Assembly: GCF_015477805.1 (NCBI RefSeq)
Contig: NZ_JADLQL010000001.1
Span: forward strand, 434,001-498,000
Origin: Nocardia flavorosea
GTDB lineage: Bacteria > Actinomycetota > Actinomycetes > Mycobacteriales > Mycobacteriaceae
Length of the DNA stretch: 64,000 nt
Direction of reading: 5' to 3'
The notes under the pieces: generated by a model
The model's input: the letters and a program-made list of their open reading frames with translations, nothing else
Told to the model about the DNA's origin: nothing
Database searches by the model: none
Translations under genes and position numbers: made by a program
Shown: piece after piece, positions 33,529 through 42,227 of the stretch
Position numbering within the stretch: position 1 is the first letter of the stretch
Layout of the letters: each line of letters opens with the position of its first letter

Positions 33529-36500
33529 GTGATTGATGCGGGTGTGCCCGAGTATGGGCGTTTCGGTGTGTTATCTCGGGTGGAGTTGGAGCGGTTCTGC
33601 TACCTGGACGATGAGGATCGGCGGTTGATCGCGGCGCGGCGCCGGGATTACAACCGGCTCGGGTTCGCGGTGCAGGTGGTGACGGTCCGCTACCTGGGGA
33701 TGTTCCTGGCCGATCCGTCCGATGTGCCGGTCGAGCTGGTGGCTTATCTGGCCGAGCAGTTGGAGATCGAGGATCCGTCGTGTCTGGGCGAGTACATGGT
33801 GCGGCGTACGACGCGGTTCGAGCATCAGGCCGAGATCGAGGCCGAATACGGGCTTGTGCCGTTCGGCGAGGCGGAGGCGGAACTGGCGGCATGGATCGCG
33901 GATCAGGCATGGATCACCGGTGACGGCCCGAAAGCGATCTTCGAGGGTTCGGTGGCGTGGTGCCGGGCTCGGCGCGTACTGCTGCCGGGTGTGACGACGC
34001 TGGAGAAGCTGGTTGCCGCGGGGCGCGAGGCGGCCGAGCAGCGGTTGTGGGCGCAGCTGGCCGGTCAGATCTCGCCGTCGTCGGCGGGTGTGTTGTTGGG
34101 GTTGTTGGAGGTGCCGGCGGGCACGAAACAGCGGGTCAGTGAGCTGGATCGGCTGCGTAAGGGGGTGTTCAGGCCGTCGTCGAAAGGGATGCTGACCGCG
34201 TTGGATCGGGTCGGTGATCTCGCGGTAGCGGGTTCGGCGGGGGTGGATGTGTCGGCGGTGCCGCCGCGGCGGTTGCTGGGTTTGGCTCAGCATGGCTTGT
34301 CGGGCAAGGCGACTCAGCTACGCCGGATGAGCCGCGAGCATCGGCTGGCGGTTTTGGCGGCGACGGTGTCGGTGCTGAGCGCACGGGCCGTCGATGACGT
34401 ACTGGAGCTGTTCGACCTGCTGATGACCACGGAGTTGCTGTCCAAGGCCGAACGGCAGTCGAAAGAGGAGAAGCTGCGCCGTTATCCGCAGGTCTCACGG
34501 AACGCGGGCAAACTGGCCGAAGCGGTGCGGGTGCTACTGGAGATGGTGGAGATCGATCAGAGCATCGAGCTGGGCGTGGTGTCTGATCGAGGCGAAGGTC
34601 ACCGGCACCGTGTTGCGGTCGGCGGTCGCCGTCATCGACGAACTGGTCCCGCCCGGGGATGCCGAACTCGACGGTCAGCGCGCCGAAGAGCTGGCCGGCC
34701 GGTTCGCGACCGTGCGGCCGTTTCTGCCCCGGCTGATGCGCGGCCTGGCATTCGGCGCGACCCCCGACGGTGCGCCGGTGCTGGCCGCGATGCGCGGCCT
34801 GGCCGAGATGATCACAGAAAAACCCGGCAAGCCCGGGGCGCGCTGGCTCGATGCCCACCGGGTCGATCACGACCTGATCGGCGGGGCGTGGTCCCGGCTG
34901 GTCTACGCGGCCGGCCGCCCGGCTGAGACCGTTGATCGCGCGGCCTACACGTTCTGTGTGCTCGAGCAGTTCCACCGCCATCTCAAGCACCGCAACATCT
35001 TCGTGGAGGCTTCGTCGAGGTGGCGCGATCCCCGAGCGCACCTGCTGACCGGCGCGAGTTGGGAAACCGCGCGTGAGGCCGGGCTCAACGCGCTGGGCTT
35101 GCCGCACGAGCCGGCGGCGATGCTCGCCGAGCATGCCGAAGCACTGGATACCGCCTACCGGGAGGTCGCGGCCCGGCTCGATGGCGATACCCCGGCCGCG
35201 GTCGACGACGACGGCAAACTGCACGCCGCCGCGCTGACTGCGGTCCCGGATCCGCCGAGCCTGACCGACCTGCGGCGCAGGGTGGAGGCGATGCTGCCGC
35301 GGATCGATCTGCCGGAGCTGGTGCTGGAGGTGATGTCGTGGCATCCCGGGTTCACCGAGGCCTTCACCCACGCCTCCGGAAACCCCGCTCGGGTCGCCGA
35401 TCTCGGATTGTCGGTCGCGGCGGTGTTGTGCGCGCACGCGATGAACGTCGGGTTCGGTCCGGTCACCAGCCCCGGCGTAGAAGCATTGACCCGCGACCGT
35501 CTGCACCACGTCGACCAGTCCTACATCCGGTTCGACACCCTCGCCGCCGCCAACACCGGCCTGATCGAGGCCCAGGCCCGGATCCCGCTGGCCCAGGCCT
35601 GGGGCGGTGGACTGGTCGCGTCGGTGGACGGGCTGCGGTTCGTGGTCCCGGTCCGCACCATCCATGCCCGCCCGAACGCGAAGTACTTCGGCCGCAAACG
35701 CGGGATCACCTGGCTGAACATGATCAACGACCAAGCCAGCGGCCTCGCCGCCCAAGTGCTGTCGGGCACCCCGCGGGACTCGCTGCACGCGGTGGACGTG
35801 GTGCTACGACAGCAGGGTGGGACGGTGCCGGAGGCGATCATCACCGACACCGGCTCCTACAGCGATATCGTGTTCGGGCTGCTGCACCTGCTCGGCCGCC
35901 AGTACCGGCCGCAGCTGGCGAACCTGCCCGACCAGCGGTTATGGCGTATCGACCCGGCCGCCGACTACGGACCCCTGGACACCGCCGCCCGCGGTCGCAT
36001 CGATGTCGAGCGGATCGGCCGGCACTGGGAGGACATGTGCCGGATCGCCGTCTCGATCCATACCGGCGAAGTGTCCGCGCACGAGGTCACCCGCATGATT
36101 TCCCGCGACGGACAACCGAGCGCGCTCGGGCACGCGGTCGCGCATTTCGGGCGGATCTTCAAAACCCTGCACGTGCTGCGGCTCGCCGACGACGAACCCT
36201 ACCGCCGTGAGATCAAAGCCCAGGCCAACCTCACCGAGGGCCGCCACGACCTGGCGCGGCGGATCTTCCACGGCCGCAAGGGTGAAATGACGCGTATCTA
36301 CTACGAAGGGATGGAAGACCAACTCTCCGCGCTCGGCCTGGTGCTGAACTGCGTGGTGCTGTGGAACACCGTCTACATCGATCGCGCGTTGACCGAACTA
36401 CGCCGGTCAGGGCTATCCGGTGCTGGACGCGGACGTTGCCAGAATCTCGCCGTTCATCCGAACTCATATCGGCATCGATGGCCACTACAGCTTCCACCTG

Positions 36501-36560
36501 CCCGATCTCGGCGGAACACACCGGCCGCTGCGCGATCCCGATACTCCCGACGAGGACTGA
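33529..36560 (+). pseudogene. tnpA: Tn3-family transposase with two frameshifts
   Basis: The first segment (from GTG 33529) carries the N-terminal DUF4158 domain (RVELERFCYLDDEDRRLIAA) to about 34585. Reading then shifts to the frame of LRSAVAVIDELVPPGDAELD, which holds the catalytic core: Asp in LVASVDGLRFVVP, Asp in IITDTGSYSDIVF, and the Glu region MEDQLSALGLVLNCVVLWNT. An extra T at about 36407 shifts it again; without it the protein closes as RQGYPVLDADVARISPFIRT and ends at 36560. Two separate indels make loss of function likely unless they are sequence errors. Full length would be about 1,000 residues, the normal size. Confidence 0.82.
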
Positions 36561-36670
36561 GGGCATCGACAGGCGAATTCCTCGGTGTGGCCCGTGCCCT
36601 GGACCGGCACATGCCGCGTGATTGGGACACACGCCGAATCAGCGGCTGGTGCTCAGCGAGTACATCGGGT

Positions 36671-37228
36671 CTATTTCTCGGCTTTGTGGCGCTGGTGGTG
36701 CCGGGCCACGCGCATACGGTTGCCACACAGAGCGGGTGAGCACCAGCGCCGGCGCGGGTTGGTGGGCAGGAACCAGATCACGCAGTCGTGGGCGTCGCAC
36801 TGCCGGATCGCGGTGACCGCGGGATCGGCCAGCAGGTGAGCGGCAGATTCGGCGAGTTCGGCGGCCAGCCGCTGTCCGGGGGTGCCCGCACGCCGGCGGG
36901 CGGCGGTCAATCCGGTGTCTTCCCACCTCAGGTGCGTGATGGCGGGTGCTGCGAGTTGGGCGTGTTCGAGCGCGAGTAGGTCGAGCCGGTGTGGGCATTG
37001 CCCGCGACGGGTGCGCTCCAGGGCGGCCGCGATGTGGCCGCGGATCTCGCGGACTGCGGCGAGATCGGCCGCGCCGATATCGCCGTCGAGTTCGGGTAGC
37101 CGGTGGGCTTGGGCCGTGTACCAGGCGCGCAGATCGTCGGGGGTTTGCAGCAGGTCGCCGAGGGAGGGGGTGGTGTTGATCAGATCCAGCGGCAACGGCT
37201 CGCCGAGCAAGGGGAAACGGCCGGTCAC
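36671..37228 (-). CDS. CGNR zinc-finger / ABATE-domain regulator
   Basis: About 185 residues. The N-terminus FPLLGEPLPLDLINTTPSLG is the ABATE (stress-induced) domain. The C-terminus has CDAHDCVIWFL and the CGNR box SPALCGNRMRVARHHQRHK, a treble-clef zinc finger that binds DNA. GTG 37228 gives VTGRFPLLGEP; a further GTG at 37258 is possible. A TAGCAT -10-like box just upstream would make it leaderless. It is divergent from a truncated MFS transporter that it may once have regulated. Confidence 0.85.
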   Translation of the reverse strand: MTGRFPLLGEPLPLDLINTTPSLGDLLQTPDDLRAWYTAQAHRLPELDGDIGAADLAAVREIRGHIAAALERTRRGQCPHRLDLLALEHAQLAAPAITHLRWEDTGLTAARRRAGTPGQRLAAELAESAAHLLADPAVTAIRQCDAHDCVIWFLPTNPRRRWCSPALCGNRMRVARHHQRHKAEK

Positions 37229-37251
37229 AGAAGCTAATGCTACACATTGGA

Positions 37252-37280
37252 TTGACACATTAGCCAGGTCTAGATACCTT
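37252..37280 (+). promoter_or_regulatory. Strong sigma-70-type promoter for the MFS gene
   Basis: TTGACA (37252-37257) and TACCTT (37275-37280) with a 17-bp spacer, 33 bp before the ATG at 37313. The region is AT-rich and overlaps the divergent CGNR start. Confidence 0.55.
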
Positions 37281-37312
37281 ACGGGGGTATCCCATGGTGA
37301 GGAGGTGTGAGC

Positions 37313-37867
37313 ATGACCGAGGTAGTCGGCACCGCGGCAGGCAAGAGTGGGAAGACGTCGCCCGCGTTGGTGGCTTCCTTGTTCACCGTCGCGACGGCCC
37401 AGTTGATGCTGGTGCTCGACGACTCGGTCGTGAATGTCGCGCTGCCCAGCATCCAGCGGGAACTGGACGTACGCGCGGTGCATCTGTCGTGGGTGGTGAA
37501 TGCCTACATCCTGGCGTTCGGTGCGTTGCTGATGCTCGGTGGCCGGATCGGGGACCTGTGGGGTCGGTGCCGCACCGTGCAGGTGGGTTTGATCGTCTTC
37601 GTGGTCGCCTCGCTCGCTGGTGGTCTGGGGCAGACCGCGGGCATGTTGATCGGGGCGCGCGGGCTGCAAGGGCTGGGTGCGGCGCTCATCGCCCCGAACG
37701 TGCTGGCGCTGATCACCACGACCTTCGCCGAGCGCAAACTGCGCGACACCGCGTTATCGCTCTACGGCGCGATGTCGGGCCTGGGCGTCGTGATCGGCCT
37801 GCTGGTCGGCGGTGTGCTGACCGGCACCCTCGGGTGGCGTTGGGTGTTCTTCATCAATAATCCATGA
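37313..37867 (+). pseudogene. Truncated DHA2-type MFS transporter (N-terminal half only)
   Basis: The frame encodes 184 residues covering TM1-TM6 of a 14-helix drug exporter: VATAQLMLVLDDSVVNVALP, motif A GGRIGDLWGR, and motif C SGLGVVIGLLVGGVLTGTLG. It stops right after GWRWVFFINNP, where full-length relatives (about 470 residues) continue with TM7-14. The following DNA encodes an unrelated protein in another frame, so a rearrangement joint lies at about 37858. The promoter and start are intact, but the product is unlikely to transport. Confidence 0.8.
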
Positions 37868-38366
37868 CGGGCTCGGCATCGCGGATTTCCTGGCTCGCAG
37901 CGGCTGGTCCCGGCGGCGCCTCGATCAGGCGCTGACCGTTCTCGCCCGCCAGCTCGAACCGACCGCGTTGCGGGTTGTGGCCACCGACGACCGGCTCACC
38001 GTGCTCATCCGCACCGCAGTGTTGCCCGACGACCTGCGCGCGGCCTTCACCGACCAGCGCGTGCGCCGGGTGCCCCTGGGCCCGCACGAGGCGGTCGAGC
38101 TGGTCAAACTCGTCCGCAACAAAGTCCTGGAACCCTTCCCGGATTCCATCGGCCTGCACGAGGAATCCACCAACGCCTACACCGTCGACCCCACCGGCAT
38201 GCTGGCCCGACAGCGCATCGCGATCCACCGCACTGGCCCCACCCACCGCGGTACCGGTGTGAATGAGCTGGAGGTGCATCCCGACGTGATGTTCGCGCTC
38301 GGCCTCGCCGCCCGCCCGGCATCGACGGAGCCACCACCGCGCCCCGATTCCTCGACGGCAGCGTGA
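37866..38366 (+). pseudogene. Unrecognised protein fragment fused to MFS breakpoint
   Basis: An open frame with a good protein-like sequence (GIADFLARSGWSRRRLDQAL, RVRRVPLGPHEAVELVKLVR) continues to a stop at 38366, but no start lies at its beginning because the frame enters from the MFS joint. An ATG-less internal start (GTG 37968 region) could give 132 residues. Similarity to a known family was not recognised. It probably belongs to the neighbouring mobile DNA. Confidence 0.4.
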
Positions 38367-38587
38367 CCGTGACACTCACCGACGGTGCTCGTGTGCCTGG
38401 CGCAGTAGCTCGGCGGCGTTGGCCTCGACCCGCACTATGTGCCGCGGCCGGTGATCATCGCCAAACCGGCCACCCACCTCCACGCCATCGGTCAGCTGGG
38501 AGGAGAGGAAGGACATGGAGTCGAACCTGATCAAACCCAGGCTGTTCGAGCCGGTCTCCGATCATCTACCGAAATCTAGGGCGTAGG
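38367..38587 (+). other. Short decayed segment
   Basis: Contains a stop-free frame from about 38414 to 38579 (LDPHYVPRPVIIAKPATHLH) without a clear start, and a 23-codon frame at 38515 behind AGGAAGGAC. Both end just before the convergent resolvase stop. They are likely remnants; no function is suggested. Confidence 0.25.
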
Positions 38588-39847
38588 TCACTTCGGGGCC
38601 GGGTGATCCGGGCAGACCACCCCGGCGGCGGTGCTTCGCCACCGGCGGACCGCGAGCCATCGGCGTACCAGCATCGGTAGTTCCCCGGTGTCGAGGAGTT
38701 CGGTGGCGTAGAGCCCGGTCAGCAGGGGGCCGCCGCAGTCGCAGGCTGCGCATTCGATGTCGGTGATCGGCACGTCGCGAGGACGGCACCGTTGGCAGTG
38801 GCGCCGTTCGACCAGGCCGCCGTCGTCGGCCGGTTCGAGCCAGACGACCTGGGTGTCTTCGAGCATCCGCCCCCGCTCGGAGGTGTCGCTGCTGGTGTAG
38901 CCGCACATCGGGTTCGGGCACACCGCCGGAGCCTCGGGCAGGTTGCGGTGCGCGGTCTGCTTGAGCCGCCACGCCAGATTCGGCCGCCGGCGAACGAGAC
39001 CGGAAGCGGTGTCGCTGGTTTCGTACCGCTCATCGTCGTTGTCGGCGGCCGTGACGGCAGCAGGTTTCGGGTGGGCCGGCGCCGGTTCGGGATCGGCCGG
39101 GGCGATATCGAACAGGTCGTCCGGATCGCCGATGGCCCTTCGGGTTTCCCGTTCGGAGATCACCGATACCGAGGCCGCAGCGTCAGCGAGGACCGGCACG
39201 GCATCGGCCGTCTGCCCTGCGGGGCTCACCGCCACCGCAGCAGCAGCTGGTGTTTTGGTTGCGGGGCCGGAGTGGGGCCGGGTACCGATACGGGTTTTGT
39301 CGAGGTGGCCGTAGAGGGTTCCGCGTTTGACGCCGAGGATGTCGGCGATCTGCTGCACGGTGTGGCGGCCCTCGTCGTAGAGCCGTTGGGCCTGTTCGAC
39401 CTGGTGGGCGGTGAGTTTCGGACGGCGGCCGCCTGTGCGGCCTCGTGCGCGGGCAGCTTCGAGGCCGTCGCGGGTGTTGGCGAGGATCAGTTCCCGCTGC
39501 AACTCCGCCAGCACGCTGAGCATGCCGAACATGGCGCGGCCTTCGGCGGTGTCGGTGTCGATGCCCTGCTCGACGACCTTCAACCCGATCCCGCGCTCGC
39601 GTAGCTGTGCGCCGAGGGTGATCAGGTGCAGCACCGACCGGCCGAGGCGGTCGAGGCGGGTGATGACGATGGTGTCGCCGCGGCGCGCCAGGGTGAGCAC
39701 GAGATCGAGTTTCGGTCGCGATGCCTTCGCGCCACTGGCAGTATCGATATGGACATCGGCGGGTTCGACGCCGGCGCGGCGCAGGGCGTCGATCTGGTGG
39801 GCGGGGTTCTGTTCGGCGGTCGACACCCGCCCGTAGCCGAACAACAT
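38588..39847 (-). CDS. Serine resolvase/invertase with Cys-rich C-terminal extension
   Basis: 419 residues from ATG 39847. Residues 1-140 are the resolvase catalytic domain with Ser9 in YGRVSTAEQN, LDRLGRSVLHL and the E-helix AELQRELILANTRDGL. An HTH of the Hin type follows (KLTAHQVEQAQRLYDEGRHT). After a Pro/Ala linker the last 110 residues hold several Cys pairs (CPNPMC, CQRC, CAAC-x-C, C near the end), probably zinc-binding and absent from Tn3-type resolvases of about 190 residues. A candidate crossover site lies just upstream. Confidence 0.85.
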   Translation of the reverse strand: MLFGYGRVSTAEQNPAHQIDALRRAGVEPADVHIDTASGAKASRPKLDLVLTLARRGDTIVITRLDRLGRSVLHLITLGAQLRERGIGLKVVEQGIDTDTAEGRAMFGMLSVLAELQRELILANTRDGLEAARARGRTGGRRPKLTAHQVEQAQRLYDEGRHTVQQIADILGVKRGTLYGHLDKTRIGTRPHSGPATKTPAAAAVAVSPAGQTADAVPVLADAAASVSVISERETRRAIGDPDDLFDIAPADPEPAPAHPKPAAVTAADNDDERYETSDTASGLVRRRPNLAWRLKQTAHRNLPEAPAVCPNPMCGYTSSDTSERGRMLEDTQVVWLEPADDGGLVERRHCQRCRPRDVPITDIECAACDCGGPLLTGLYATELLDTGELPMLVRRWLAVRRWRSTAAGVVCPDHPAPK

Positions 39848-39939
39848 GGTGTCGAAAATAGCCGAAATGTGGTTTGCCGACATTGTTTTCCGACACGGGT
39901 TTCCGACACTCACGTCCTGGGGTTTCTCCCGCTCACATC

Positions 39940-39973
39940 AGGTTGTCGACAAACGATCGTTTTCCGACAACCT
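39940..39973. promoter_or_regulatory. Candidate res crossover site of the serine resolvase
   Basis: Arms AGGTTGTCGACAAACG (39940-39955) and CGTTTTCCGACAACCT (39958-39973) match at 14 of 16 positions around a central AT, the dinucleotide where serine recombinases exchange strands. Further TTTTCCGACA-type half sites occur at about 39886-39896 and 39899-39909, between it and the resolvase start, as expected for accessory subsites. Confidence 0.6.
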
Positions 39974-40130
39974 CCGAATCCGGCACACTGGCCACGCAAC
40001 CGGGTTCCCGGCGACGTGCCACCGTCAATACGAATCCGACTATCGCACTGCGTAAATCACCGCTTGAAACCTGAGTGACAACGATGCACGCTGGTTCTTA
40101 TCTTACCGGAACGTATCAAGGAGTGGGTGC

Positions 40131-40778
40131 ATGGCAGTCCGGTTCAAGCTTGGATACTTCTCACCAGTGACTGACGATCCACTAGGGCGAGAGCATGTCG
40201 GTTACTTTCCGAGAATGACCGAAGGGGAGGCATGGGTCTCTGGCCGGGGAGCATGGAAGGCCAACAAAGAACGTCTATCCCGGGAGCAATTTGCGTTGAT
40301 CATCGGTGATGGCCGGGTATGCGCCGTAGGCGAGATCACCGGGGTCGCCGTCCACGGTGATCGGGTCGCTGTCGACGGCGACGTGCTCGCCGAGGGCCAC
40401 CCGGTACGGGATGCATGGATCGGGCAATCCGATCCCGTGATGAATGCCTCGAACCATCCCGTCGGCTACTGCGATCTCCCCGAAGAAGCGCAATTCCGGG
40501 AACGGCCCTGCGGCTGCGGGTGCGGCGAGATATCCACGCGTGATTTCCTGCCCGGCCACGATGTACGCGCCTTCCAAAACCGGGTCCGGCGGATGTTCGC
40601 CGGCTCTGCACTCGAATTCATCCGCTGGGTCGACCGGATGGGCGCCGAACACGGCCTCCCGCTCCTAGATATCCGCAGCAACCCCGAGATCCGCATCGAC
40701 GACGACCGGCAGCCGCCCTCGCTCGAACCCTATGACCAGCTCCTGAGCAGAACCGCCACCCCGGAGCCGAGCCAGTAA
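40131..40778 (+). CDS. Hypothetical protein with CGCGC / FLPGHD motif
   Basis: A 215-residue soluble protein with an AAGGAG site before the ATG. The first half is mixed alpha/beta (LSREQFALIIGDGRVCAVGE, reminiscent of PUA-like or small beta-barrel domains). The middle carries a Cys cluster RPCGCGCGEISTRDFLPGHD, a motif seen in phage and mobile-element proteins that may bind zinc, then RMFAGSALEFIRWVDRMG. The function is not recognised. Its location between a resolvase and a toxin-antitoxin pair suggests mobile-element cargo. Confidence 0.65.
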   Translation: MAVRFKLGYFSPVTDDPLGREHVGYFPRMTEGEAWVSGRGAWKANKERLSREQFALIIGDGRVCAVGEITGVAVHGDRVAVDGDVLAEGHPVRDAWIGQSDPVMNASNHPVGYCDLPEEAQFRERPCGCGCGEISTRDFLPGHDVRAFQNRVRRMFAGSALEFIRWVDRMGAEHGLPLLDIRSNPEIRIDDDRQPPSLEPYDQLLSRTATPEPSQ

Positions 40779-40824
40779 CTGTGCCCTGGGGGCTATCTGA
40801 TGAAACGGCCGGAAGCCCTGCTGG

Positions 40825-41115
40825 TCACAGGTTGCGGTCGATGTCCATGCGCTGGTGCAGGATTCGCACGACATCGATCACGTCCCCGTTGATCCGGTAG
40901 TAGAGGGTGTGTGATCCAGCGGGAAGTGCACGGTAGCCGGGGCGGATCTCATCACACGCCCGGCCGATGCCGGGGTTCGCCACGGCGCGCTCGATGGCGT
41001 ACTGGAGTTCGCGTACATACTTCTCGGCCTGCTCGAATCCCCATTGCTCGCAGGTGAATTCGAAGATGTTATCGATATCGGCCTGCGCGGCGGGGGAGAG
41101 AAGATACCGGCTCAC
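40825..41115 (-). CDS. parE: ParE/RelE-type toxin
   Basis: A 96-residue toxin. It shows the ParE fold pattern: SRYLLSPAAQADIDNIFEFT, YVRELQYAIERAVANPGIGR, then RPGYRALPAGSHTLYYRING and VVRILHQRMDIDRNL. ParE toxins poison gyrase. The GTG 41115 start overlaps the antitoxin stop as GTGA, so it is translated after the antitoxin in the same operon. Confidence 0.9.
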   Translation of the reverse strand: MSRYLLSPAAQADIDNIFEFTCEQWGFEQAEKYVRELQYAIERAVANPGIGRACDEIRPGYRALPAGSHTLYYRINGDVIDVVRILHQRMDIDRNL

Positions 41116-41366
41116 CGGCTGCCCGCGCCGCCGTCGGCCCGTTTGCGGGCAATGAAGGCGTCGAAGTCGAAGGGTGTCGACTTTCCGCTGTTCTCCCCGT
41201 CGATCAGCGCGGTGCGCAGGGCACGCAACTGAGTCTCGCGATCTTCCAGCAGCCGCAGTGCTGTACGGACGACGTCGCTGGCCGAGCGGTAGCGGCCCGA
41301 GGCGACCTCGCCGTCGATGAACGAGCTGTAGTGCTCGTCGAGGCTGAAGGAGGTGTTCTTGCCCAC
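41112..41366 (-). CDS. parD: ParD-type antitoxin
   Basis: An 84-residue antitoxin starting GTG 41366. The N-terminus NTSFSLDEHYSSFIDGEVAS then GRYRSASDVVRTALRLLEDR is the ribbon-helix-helix DNA-binding domain. The acidic C-terminal helix wraps the toxin. The perfect palindrome at 41376-41392 just upstream is the likely autoregulatory operator. Confidence 0.9.
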   Translation of the reverse strand: MGKNTSFSLDEHYSSFIDGEVASGRYRSASDVVRTALRLLEDRETQLRALRTALIDGENSGKSTPFDFDAFIARKRADGGAGSR

Positions 41367-41375
41367 GAACCGATA

Positions 41376-41392
41376 ATACCAATTTTTGGTAT
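41376..41392. promoter_or_regulatory. ParDE operator
   Basis: Perfect inverted repeat ATACCAA-TTT-TTGGTAT, 10 bp upstream of the antitoxin start and overlapping a TATTAT-like -10 on the minus strand. Suitable for ribbon-helix-helix autorepression. Confidence 0.65.
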
Positions 41393-41419
41393 AGCGGGTC
41401 GGTGATTCTTTTCCCCTGG

Positions 41420-41596
41420 TCAGAGGCGGTCGGTGGCGGGTTCGACGGTGTGGTCGTAGCCGTAGAACTGGGCGACTTCCGGTGACCATTCCCAGCGTTG
41501 GTCAGCGAACCAGAACCGGAAGCTTCCCATCTGTTGTGGTGTTGCGGTGATCGCCTCCAGTGGGGCGGTGGCGGTCGGTTCGTCGATGCCGCTCAT
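41420..41596 (-). pseudogene. Truncated PAS (ANTAR-type) protein, N-terminus only
   Basis: 58 codons from ATG 41596. After a short leader it reads MGSFRFWFADQRWEWSPEVA then FYGYDHTVEPATDRL, the start of the PAS domain found in PAS-ANTAR regulators, and stops where the domain should continue. The rest of the PAS domain and the ANTAR RNA-binding domain are missing. A breakpoint at about 41420 next to the ParDE unit is inferred. Confidence 0.55.
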
Positions 41597-41781
41597 GCTC
41601 TGATTGTGCTGTATGTCCTCGCCGCGAGTACCGCGGTGGGTGGGCCGGGCAACGCTGTTGTCCAGGATGTGAGATGCGCCTCGCGTGAGGGCGGATGAGC
41701 CATCGCCAGGTTTTCTGTTTGTTAATGTGTGCAAGTAGCGTGGTTATGTGCGGTTGGGTGCGTCGACGGAAGGCGGAAACG

Positions 41782-42114
41782 GTGCCGGGTTCGAGCAGAC
41801 CCTTGTATCAGATGAAGGCGGAGTTCTTCAAGACGTTGGGGCATCCGGTACGGATCCGGGTCCTGGAGTTGCTCAGCCAGCGCGAGCACGCGGTCTCGGA
41901 GATGCTCAACGATATCGATATCGAGCCGGCGAATCTGTCTCAGCAGTTGGCGGTGCTGCGGCGGGCCGGGTTGATCACCAGTCGTCGTGAGGGTTTGTCG
42001 GTGACTTATGAGCTCACCTCACCGCAGGTGGCGCAGCTGCTGACCGCGGCGCGCGCCATCTTGACCGGGGTCGTGGCGGGACAGGCGGAGGCTTTGGAAG
42101 AACAGCCCGCCTGA
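41782..42114 (+). CDS. ArsR-family winged-helix regulator
   Basis: About 110 residues. AEFFKTLGHPVRIRVLELLS, then NDIDIEPANLSQQLAVLRRA and GLSVTYELTSPQVAQLL, form the ArsR winged helix. No metal-binding CxC is seen in helix 3, so it may sense a non-metal signal. GTG 41782 follows GGAAGGCGG; an in-frame ATG 41746 is an alternative. It precedes the PEP carboxykinase-SulP operon by about 110 bp in the same direction; similar ArsR-SulP pairs occur in actinobacteria, so it probably controls that operon. Confidence 0.85.
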   Translation: MPGSSRPLYQMKAEFFKTLGHPVRIRVLELLSQREHAVSEMLNDIDIEPANLSQQLAVLRRAGLITSRREGLSVTYELTSPQVAQLLTAARAILTGVVAGQAEALEEQPA

Positions 42115-42227
42115 AGTCCGGATCGCTGGCGGCCTCCTGTTCTCGTCTGTCAGGTCGTGGTGATTCCGCGCAGATTGTTTGCATGTTTTCCTACATAGTC
42201 ATCTAGTTGTTGATGGAGGAGATGTTG

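Larger units (their letters stand above)
33447..36560 (+). mobile_element. Tn3-family transposon remnant, right end not found
   Basis: A 38-bp Tn3-type left end (33447-33484) is followed by a frameshifted transposase. No inverse copy of the end was found downstream as far as 41 kb. The right part was probably removed or replaced by the CGNR/MFS segment. The gap from TerC (33207) to this end holds no recognised gene. Confidence 0.7.

Noticed and set aside
36561..41000. Right terminal repeat of the Tn3 remnant, including a weak resemblance near 38575-38600
   Set aside because: No stretch reproduced the inverse of the 38-bp left end beyond a few bases.
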